DNA of 26,704 nt from Nemertoderma westbladi (taxonomy: Eukaryota; Xenacoelomorpha; Nemertodermatida; Nemertodermatidae). The notes under the pieces were generated by a model. The model was not told where the DNA came from. It worked only from the letters and a program-made list of their open reading frames with translations, and searched no databases. A program made the translations under genes and the position numbers. The stretch lies in contig JAUCBJ010005834.1 in the NCBI GenBank assembly GCA_032718475.1, forward strand, positions 1 to 26,704, given 5' to 3'. Below are positions 20,042-26,704 of this stretch, in pieces (position 1 is the first letter of the stretch; every line of letters starts with the position of its first letter).

Positions 20042-20500
20042 ATGAATACCGGCACTCAACAAAACCAACGCTTATCACAGGTCGGTATGGTTACCTCGAA
20101 ACCGGCGCGACTGTCCACTCGAATACAACTTCAAAACACAAACGCCAACAATAAACTGAAAGCGAATCGAACGTCTTCAGAAGAATCTGTCATTGGGACG
20201 AAGAAAAGGAAGCCGAAACCACGGGAATGGACCACAGCTAAGATTGAATGCTCCCATTGTCAGAGTTCCTGGACCGAAATTGAAACACCAATTGCCGATG
20301 GGCTTGATCTCTCAAACCAAAACTTCCTCTGCGGGGTTTGCGCGGCAGTAAAGATTGAAAGTCTGGAAGCTGGCATCCCCAGGTATTATTATTATAAAGA
20401 GCGTCAGCCTGCGTTTAATAAATATATTTTAATACAAAACAGGTCGAACGCAAAGAGGCTTATAATGAAGACGAGTACTGCATTGATTATATTCCTATAA
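20042..20500 (+). CDS. Zinc-finger-like ORF fragment fused to repeat
   Basis: 152 codons from ATG. Residues about 1-60 are basic and Ser/Thr/Asn-rich (TKKRKPKPREW). A Cys-pair motif follows: IECSHCQSSW and, 25 or so residues later, FLCGVCAAVKIESLE, resembling a treble-clef or PHD-like finger of the kind found in some retrotransposon ORF1 proteins. After residue 113 or so the frame runs into the repeat family (YYYYKERQPAF onward), whose nucleotide sequence is also found at 16570 and 18080, so the last 40 residues are repeat read-through. It lies on the strand opposite the Reeler gene, in its intron 1. It is most likely a truncated transposon ORF rather than a host gene; no family is assigned. 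Confidence 0.4.
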   Translation: MNTGTQQNQRLSQVGMVTSKPARLSTRIQLQNTNANNKLKANRTSSEESVIGTKKRKPKPREWTTAKIECSHCQSSWTEIETPIADGLDLSNQNFLCGVCAAVKIESLEAGIPRYYYYKERQPAFNKYILIQNRSNAKRLIMKTSTALIIFL

Positions 20501-20995
20501 ACCACCTGGCTTTGCATATTGTACGTGCGTTTGGAAATAAGTTCGTGCTACCCTTCCGTGGGTGGTAGATGTCGCGGTTATGTATTGGTGGGTGGGGAGG
20601 GGGGGGGGGGGGGGTGCAGATTAAAAGGGGTGAACACGTACTGTCCCCCTTTCTTTGATTAATTGGTGGTGTGGGTTAATCTCTCATAACCTGATTTTGT
20701 GATACAGTCGCACAATTTTAATTTGTATCTCATAACTGGGCCTCGTGCTGCGCGAAGGCCCCACGAACGTGTTTTATCTGCCTTTCATTAATCATCTGTG
20801 CTCCTTTGGGTTGGGGTGGTGCAGATTAAGAGGGCGGTTGAAGCAAGGGGGGGGGGGGATCTTTCCTCTCTTCTTTGATTCAATCTTATTGGTTTTGGTT
20901 AAATTTTCTTAATTATTTATTTAAATTTCTTAACTACCGATTTTGGGATAGAATTGCTCAATTTTAATCTGTTTACTGGGTTTAAATACTTAATT
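20372..20995 (+). repeat. Repeat family copy E (3' part) and diverged copy
   Basis: 20372-20775 matches the 3' third of the 1.45-kb unit: TATTATTATTATAAAG, CGAGTACTGC, the CCTTCCGTGGGTGG segment, a G16 run (20599-20614), GGTGAACACGTACTGTCCCC, and the terminal GGGCCTCGTGCTGCGCGAAGGCCC hairpin. From about 20815 to 20995 a more diverged version follows, again with a G run (20847-20858) and the TTTGATT ... GCTCAATTTTAATCTG pattern. Confidence 0.8.
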
Positions 20996-21142
20996 TAATT
21001 TAAAATATTAAGGGAAAGTTGCAGGTTACAGTGGCGCTGTTTTATAACAAAAACAATAAACAAATCTTTATTACATTTGCGGCCAATTTAAGCTGGAGAT
21101 TCCTTTTACTCTGTTTGGGCTACTGCTTTCTGACCGACTCAT

Positions 21143-21450
21143 ATAATAATAATAATAATAATAAGTATATATATAGCGCCAATACGCTGTGTTCTAGGCG
21201 CATACAGTATACAATGAGCAAGCAAGCAAAGAGTCGGCCGAAGCCGGAGGTGACCCGAAGGCACCTCTTTCGATAGCTTCTACCCGAGGGTAGGGGTGGG
21301 CGCTACTCCTATCCCAAAATTTGCTCCCAGTTATTTAACTGGTACTCATTTTGTCGACCCCAGTGGATGAAAGCTGAGTGGACCCTGGCGGGGCTAAACC
21401 TACAACCAAAGATTGCAGGCCCAGCGCTCAACCAACTGAGCTACCCCGCC
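21143..21450 (-). mobile_element. tRNA-derived SINE
   Basis: On the minus strand a tRNA-like head at 21450-21387 has a perfect 7-bp acceptor-like pair GGCGGGG/CCCCGCC and a perfect D-arm (GCTC/GAGC around AGTTGGTT), with a degenerate anticodon and T-arm; it is only 64 bases, so it is not a functional tRNA. A body follows with GGTCGACAAAATGAGTACCAG, similar in wording to cephalopod-type SINE bodies, then a (TTA)n tail at 21165-21143. Sequence from 20996 to 21142 shows nothing I can name. Confidence 0.7.
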
Positions 21451-21764
21451 TTATACACGCGGTATACAATGAACCCACGTACAATTACACACAGAATGTA
21501 CACATATGAATATGATAAAAAGAAAACGAGTTGATAAAAATTGTTGTTAATAATATAAGTTAATATTGACTGAGTTGAAAAAAAATAAACCCACCACCCT
21601 GAGGAAGACCTAGTGCCTTAGGAAGCACTGGAAGAGCAATTAGCTTATGGGTTAATACATTAGAAACCCACAGCTTATGTGATCGTAAACACCAGCTGTT
21701 ATTGGTGATATTTTACAATTGCGCCTATGGCACAATATATACAATTATGTATATTTTTCGGGCT
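21451..21764. other. Unannotated AT-rich intron sequence
   Basis: No frame, repeat or RNA feature that I can support, apart from short AT-rich runs. Confidence 0.4.
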
Positions 21765-24000
21765 CAGCAGCTATGGACGGAGTAGCCGATCATGCCAGGG
21801 ACCTTATAGGCGAGTCAATCTAGCCGAAAAAGGGGGTCAACCCATAACAAATTCGCAATTCATCCAAACCAATTTTTTTTATTCTACATTACCTTGTTAA
21901 ATCCCCCCAAAAAAAATATAAAAATATATTATGCGGAACACCTTCAATTTGCTGTTTCTTTCCTTAGCAACATGGATTTTACATAGCAACAAGGGGTCTA
22001 TTGGTGGGATTTTCTCCAAATTTGGTACAGACAAACTTTTCTCTAATGACTATCGCTTGACAGAAGTATGCACTTCTATATAGTTACCAATTTAGTTTCC
22101 AGAGCAACGGAAATTTGTCTATTAATTTAACCATTTTTAATACCAATTTTGCTGGTACAATATTAGGACCTTATTTACACAACTTCTCTACTAAATGGGT
22201 GCATGTAACCTCGCCCATCGGATTTATCGACATCAAAAACCCATATCCCCAAAACATTTATTTGTTATATGATAAACTATTGTGGTTTCTAAACTAAAAC
22301 AAATAAATAAATTACACCTAAAATCAATAGAGCAATCACAATTTAAGTATGTGAAAAATCTTCACTAACATTAATGGAAATTATGAAATTTCCTTGCAGT
22401 GGAATTGTATAATTTTTTTACAACAGTTTCCTTAATATATCGTGAAGTTTTTGATATATTTAAGCCCCCCTTAAATATATCAAAAACTTCACGATATATT
22501 TAGCGCATTTTCTGACCAAAAAGACAAATTTTTGAAACATATCCTATCTGATGCAGAATTTCATGCTAAATCCAAATATGGAAACCGTTTTCCCATATCT
22601 TGCTTAGTTTTCGAGATATCTGGGATAGAAGATACTGGCTCCGATATATCGCGATATCAGTGAAGGCGATGAAGTTTGGGGTTTGCATTCAATTTCTGCA
22701 AATTTATGTGCTCAGTGGTGCCAATTGGATGTCTCCACGAGAAAGAGCACAAAATTTTAATTGAGAAAGTATTTTTTTATGATTATTGGACCTACTTGTG
22801 AGTTTATAAGACAACTTCAAGTCTCCGGAATGAAGACGGGACACGAATAACCGACTCTGCGGTCTTTGCGGGATTACACGGACTAGACTAATGGTCATCG
22901 GAGATCTTCAAAATGTATAATCTCCAGTTCTAGTGGACGTACGAAGTTCGTTTTAGGCTCATTCGAAAGCTCTTTTCTTAGAGAACAAAGTTACCATTTG
23001 ATTTAAGACAAACTGGTTGTGAAACAACATAACATGATTTTGGGTAATATATGCCTTGCAAATTTTGTTCAAGTAATGATTGCTCAGGCAGCTTTCAAGA
23101 GTTTTCCAAACCAAATGGTAACTTTGGTCTCTGAGAAAAGAGCTTTCGAATGAGCCCAAAACGATACGACTCCGTACGACCACTAGAACTGGAGATTATA
23201 CATTTTGAAGATCTCCAATGACCGATAAGTCTATTCCGTGTAATCCCGCAGAGTCGTTTATTCGAGTCCCGTCTTCATTCCGGAGACTTTAAATTGTCTT
23301 ATAAACAGATCAGTAGGTCCAATAATCATAAAAAAATACCTTCTCAATTAAAATTTTGTGCTCTTTCTCGTGGAGACATCCAATTAGCACTACTGAGCAC
23401 ATAAATATTCAGAAATTGAATGCAAACTCCAAACTTCATCGCATTTACCGATATCGCGATATATCGGAGCCAGTATCTTCTATCCCAGATATCTCGAAAA
23501 CTAAGCAAGATATGGGAAAATGGTTTCCATATTTGGATTCAGCATGAAATTCAGCATCAGATAGGATATGTTTCAAAAATTCGACTTTTTGGTCAGAAAA
23601 TGTGCTACCTCACTTACCGCTTAAAAATTTGATGCGACTTCTAGTTTCCGAGATATAGAAATTAATGTGTAACACGCCAGTGTAAATATTACTCATTTCC
23701 CATTGAATCACAGCTTATTGTGAAATTGATTAAATTATTATGGAACAGCACCAATTTGCTACTTACTTTTCCCTAATGTTCCTTTTGTTTGGCTTGTGTT
23801 ATGCAAATTTACGCAGAATTTCCATGAATAAACATATGATCCGCAAAATAAAATTTTGTAGACTTTTTTTGGTCATTAATAAGGTAATATAGAATCCAAA
23901 ATATGTGGTTCGGATTGATTGCGAAACACTTATGGGTTTTTTGCTAGATTGACTCGACTATTAGAATCTGGCCAACGAGCCGCTGTGAGCTGTTTTGGCT
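21765..24000. repeat. Large imperfect foldback (palindrome), about 2.2 kb
   Basis: The left arm (about 21765-23005) is the reverse complement of the right arm (about 24000-23107), separated by a spacer of about 100 bp. Examples: GCGAGTCAATCTAGC (21814) pairs with GCTAGATTGACTCG (23943); TTTCTGACCAAAAAG (22509) pairs with CTTTTTGGTCAGAAAA (23585); TAATCTCCAGTTCTAGTGG (22919) pairs with CCACTAGAACTGGAGATTA (23180). The left arm is about 340 bp longer, mostly between 22000 and 22500. The arms have diverged noticeably. No transposase is encoded, so it is a foldback-type non-autonomous element or an old inverted duplication. Confidence 0.85.
22434..22500. repeat. Perfect 30-bp hairpin with GCCCCCC loop
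   Basis: 22434-22463 and 22471-22500 are exact reverse complements over 30 bp, with a 7-base loop. The stem contains ATATCGTGAAGTTTTTGATA. It lies in the part of the left foldback arm that lacks a counterpart in the right arm. Confidence 0.95.
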
Positions 24001-24067
24001 GGAGATCAGTCAGTCAGTTACGAGCAATTCTTACAGTAAGCACCAATCGTGTTACTAATTTACGTAC

Positions 24068-24317
24068 CTTGGAGTAGAATTCCAGTATATTGTCCACTGA
24101 TAGATATGTAAACGTTGTCCCCTGGAGTGAACTTCGTTTTGGATAGGATGAAATTGTAAGGGCATTCAGCTGTTTGTGGCTCGGCATTGTGATAGGCAGC
24201 AGCGGCATTGGGAGTCATACTGTTGCAGGCACCGATAGGGGCCCCGTCTGGTTTTCCCGTTACCACGACTATAGATAGCCAAAAAATGGCCACCACAGGA
24301 ACCACGGTATCGTACAT
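24068..24317 (-). CDS. Reeler-domain protein, exon 1 (signal peptide)
   Basis: First coding exon, 250 bases from ATG (24317-24315) to the donor CAAG|GTACGT (GT at 24067-24066), ending in phase 1. The product starts with a signal peptide of about 21 residues (hydrophobic core VVPVVAIFWLSIVVV). Then the opening of a Reeler domain: GAPIGACNSMTP, PQTAECPYNFILS, KTKFTPGDNVYISISG and TGILLQ, in the family's usual order. The domain continues in exon 2 (14942) and exon 3 (894). Total product is 210 residues, sized as a single-domain secreted or membrane-anchored Reeler protein; such proteins include insect and mollusc defence-type proteins and the N-terminal domain of ferric-chelate reductase 1-like and reelin proteins. 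The frame otherwise stops two codons past the donor, as expected for an intron. Confidence 0.88.
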
Positions 24318-24394
24318 GATAATTGTACTTCAGTAGTTTAGTTTAAATTGCCAATGAAAATTAAATATTTTGGGGAATTAGATATTAAATAAAT

Positions 24395-24402
24395 AATATA
24401 TA
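24395..24402 (-). promoter_or_regulatory. Candidate TATA box of the Reeler gene
   Basis: TATATATT on the minus strand lies 78-85 bases before the ATG of exon 1, a plausible place for a core promoter element. The surroundings are AT-rich, so it may be chance. Confidence 0.25.
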
Positions 24403-24544
24403 GAAATCCGAACCACCAAGTGATGTAATTATTGTAAACTGTAACATTATTTACATCAACATTCTTCTTGGAAACATAACTTTTTGGCATCGTAAGCAAT
24501 TAGTTTGTAAGGTACAGGTATTACAAGGATAATTAATGATGGGT

Positions 24545-24775
24545 TACCGTGCCAAACTACATGAACTTGAACATGAACTTTATTTGCCATATATATTAGC
24601 CATACATCTACGTCCCGTAAACTTAGTGGGGCGACCTCGGTTAAACCTCTAAGCCGTAGGACAAAGAAGCAGCTAACCCAACCGTCTATATCCAATCGGT
24701 CCCACCCCTGTTTAGACCCAGGCGGTAACCTGGTGTTTTGCACAGCAACAGCACTATAGCCAAGTTCCAATAGCG
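24545..24775 (-). mobile_element. Retroposon 3' end fragment
   Basis: On the minus strand about 230 bases, beginning near TAGTGCTGTTGCTGTGCAA and ending AATAAAGTTCATGTTCAAGTTCATG, look like the 3' end of a SINE or LINE with a poly(A)-type signal and a TTCATG-like short tail. The 104-codon frame across it has no recognised domain. The TAGTGCTGTTGCTGTGCAA start recurs near 19881-19863. Confidence 0.4.
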
Positions 24776-25077
24776 TGAAGCTGCACCAAATTTATATTAA
24801 GACTATTTTCCACAAAATAGACTTTTCACGACATTTCGATTTTCCAGTTTACGACTAAAACACTGTATTTTATGTACTATTTTTCGTTTACAATTTTTTG
24901 GATTGTATTATTTTTCGAGGCTATACTTTGGATCCTAACGGACCTAAAGCACCCCTCACCCGGTTTCTCTTTTTCCCTCTTCCCAGAGGCTTTTCAATGA
25001 TGTTACTTAGAGAACACTATTTGTATATACCAGAAGGAAGCAATATAGTTGTGGATATCTGTAAATAACAAGTCATT
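24776..25077. other. Upstream sequence, nothing recognised
   Basis: AT-rich sequence with no frame or repeat I can support. Confidence 0.4.
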
Positions 25078-25157
25078 GAAGGACCGTGTATTATTGTGAA
25101 GGACCGTGTATTATTGTGAAGGACCGTGTATTATTGTGAAGGACCGTGTATTATTGT
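25078..25157 (+). repeat. 20-bp tandem repeat, four exact copies
   Basis: GAAGGACCGTGTATTATTGT is repeated four times without a mismatch. Exact copies suggest recent expansion. Confidence 0.95.
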
Positions 25158-25214
25158 GAGCTATTTTCAAGTCAGTCTTGATACCGAGAAACCAATACAA
25201 TCCCCCCACCCCAA

Positions 25215-25251
25215 CCCCCCCCCCCCCCCCGGGCGGGGGGGGGGGGGGGGG
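25215..25251. repeat. Poly-C / poly-G inverted run
   Basis: C16 (25215-25230), GGGC, then G17 (25235-25251). The two runs can pair into a hairpin, and each could form quadruplex or i-motif structures. Such a place is prone to assembly error. Confidence 0.85.
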
Positions 25252-25835
25252 ATTATTGTGCGTCGGTCGAACCAGAACTAAATCCTAGATACGTCACTGC
25301 TCGATATGTAAGTAAAAGTTCCCTTCTTAAGGAACAGGTGTAATTTCGTATTATATTTATATTGTTTATCAATTTCATAAGTCTATTAAATGGAAAATCT
25401 TGAAAAATAACGTGGTGGACTGCCTACCTAAGTTTCGGGTTAAATATAACCCCATTTGTAAAAAATTTAAAGTTAAAGATATGAAATATCGGTTCTAGAA
25501 CATTAATTATTATCAACCAATAAGCTGTACTTTACTTAATATTTTACTATAATGATGTTTAAGTCGTTACTCAATACAATTAAATTTTACGATGTTCTAA
25601 AAACTCAACCCACAACCTGAACACAGGAAGCGCATATAATTTACGGAGTTACCAAAACTAAACAATCACGGGAAACATTATCCAAACAGCTACGCTTATC
25701 TTTATATATAAAATATGTACTATAATCGTATGCACCACAAAAGACCTCGGTTGCATTAAATATATCGCTTCGATCTTCTGTAAACGAACACAGTAATAAT
25801 ATATAGTGGTACATTACTTTTTACACAAATAAATA
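25252..25835. other. Upstream AT-rich sequence, nothing recognised
   Basis: No coding frame, RNA gene or repeat that I can support. Confidence 0.4.
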
Positions 25836-25842
25836 GATAATT

Positions 25843-26201
25843 TGGACCCGGACTCGGACTCGGACCCGGACTGGAGTCCATAACAATCGGATCCTAATTG
25901 TCCGGATGCAAATTGTCCGGGTCCCCAACTGTACGGGTCCGAATTGTCCGTGTCCGAATTGTCCGGGTCCCAACTGTCCGGGTCCCAACTGTCCGGGTCC
26001 GAATTGTCCGTGTCCGAATTGTCTGTGTCCGAATTGTCCGTGTCCGAGTTGTCCGGGTCCGAATTGTCCGGGTCCCAACTGTCCGGGTCCAATGTCCGGT
26101 CCGAATTGTCCGTGTCCGAATTGTCCCTGTCCGAATTGTCCGGGTCCCAACTGTCCGGGTCCGAATTGTCCGTGTCCGAATTGTCCAGATCCGAATTGTC
26201 C
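25843..26201. repeat. 15-bp minisatellite with GGACTC-rich lead
   Basis: About 20 units of 15 bp, of the form AATTGTCCGTGTCCG, AATTGTCCGGGTCCG or AACTGTCCGGGTCCC, run from about 25895 to 26201. They are preceded by a short run of GGACTC/GGACCC hexamers (25843-25871). Because 15 is a multiple of 3 and the unit lacks stops, most frames stay open across it. Confidence 0.9.
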
Positions 26202-26468
26202 TATATCCATGTAAAAGTACAGAGAATACATACAAACTAATATAAAAAATAAAATCACTGTTCATAATATTCCTGGCTATAATAGTTGGAAGTCACTTTT
26301 ATGTGTCAACCAAATATTTAGATTTATCTACCATAAATTAAAATTGTTATATTATTTATTATTAGTTATAAATAAAACAAAGACGGTTATATAAAATATA
26401 AATTTTAAAATTTGTTCGTAAAAGCGACAAATAGAACGGGAGTGGTTTTAGGGAAGGTGAAAATGTTC
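26202..26468. other. AT-rich spacer, nothing recognised
   Basis: AT-rich sequence between two minisatellites, with no feature I can support. Confidence 0.4.
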
Positions 26469-26704
26469 CATTGTACCACTATCCGAGTAGAACCGGTAGA
26501 CATTGTACCACTATCCGAGTAGAACCGGTAGACATTGTACCACTATCCGAGTAGAACCGGTAGACATTGTACCACTATCCGAGTAGAACCGGTAGACATT
26601 GTACCACTATCCGAGTAGAACCGGTAGACATTGTACCACTATCCGAGTAGAACCGGTAGACATTGTACCACTATCCGAGTAGAACCGGTAGACATTGTAC
26701 CACT
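26469..26704 (+). repeat. 32-bp tandem array, runs off the window
   Basis: About 7.4 copies of a 32-bp unit starting CATTGTACCACTATCCGAGT and ending AGAACCGGTAGA. I see no mismatch between copies. The array continues past the window edge, so its length is unknown. Confidence 0.97.

Noticed and set aside
21387-21450. Functional tRNA gene on the minus strand
   Set aside because: Acceptor and D-arm pair well, but the anticodon and T-arms do not, and at 64 bases it is too short; it is the head of a SINE.
24456-24770. 104-codon minus-strand frame upstream of the Reeler gene
   Set aside because: It spans a retroposon-like 3' end with an AATAAAG and short tail; residues show no domain.
25814-26265. 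Up to six overlapping frames with Cys-Pro-Gly, Gly-Gln-Phe or Asp-Pro repeats, resembling antifreeze or structural proteins
   Set aside because: A 15-bp stop-free unit opens most frames at once on both strands. No signal peptide, start context or codon bias favours one frame.

Overview
The window reads as a piece of an invertebrate animal genome: AT-rich background, very repeat-dense, split genes with GT-AG introns, a BEL/Pao LTR retrotransposon, tRNA-derived short retroposons and no bacterial-style gene packing. A lophotrochozoan such as a mollusc would fit the style of the SINE, but nothing here proves a taxon.

The main host gene is easy to miss because its exons are short and far apart. 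It is a three-exon gene on the minus strand covering most of the window: exon 1 at 24317-24068 (signal peptide and first half of a Reeler domain), exon 2 at 14942-14767 (second part of the Reeler domain) and exon 3 at 894-688 (end of the domain, an acidic linker and a C-terminal hydrophobic tail that suggests a GPI anchor). Both introns are GT-AG and the phases match (phase 1, then phase 0). The predicted product is 210 residues. Intron 1 is 9,125 bp and intron 2 is 13,872 bp.

Region by region on the plus strand: 1-360 holds an inverted pair of tRNA-like repeats; 364-894 the last exon and 3' UTR; 1086-4659 and 12518-14780 a minisatellite of 33-35 bp units, split by a young BEL/Pao element (4660-12517, minus strand, two 576-bp LTRs, 5-bp target duplication ACCAC). 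The element encodes Gag, a zinc knuckle and an aspartic protease, with no reverse transcriptase, RNase H or integrase reading frame. Its gag coding region changes frame at six successive poly-G tracts, each time in the same direction. From 14943 to 24067, intron 1 contains short tandem repeats, head-to-tail copies of a repeat of about 1.45 kb, a fragment with a CxxC zinc-finger-like ORF, a tRNA-derived SINE and an imperfect foldback of about 2.2 kb. Upstream of the gene (24318-26704) are a retroposon fragment and several minisatellites.

The most striking observations are: (1) the minisatellite begins exactly at the exon 2/intron 2 boundary and most units repeat the last bases of exon 2 plus its splice donor, so intron 2 carries many look-alike 5' splice sites; (2) six poly-G tracts in gag all require a +1 shift; (3) long homopolymers in this window are G/C only, with no A/T run of comparable length.
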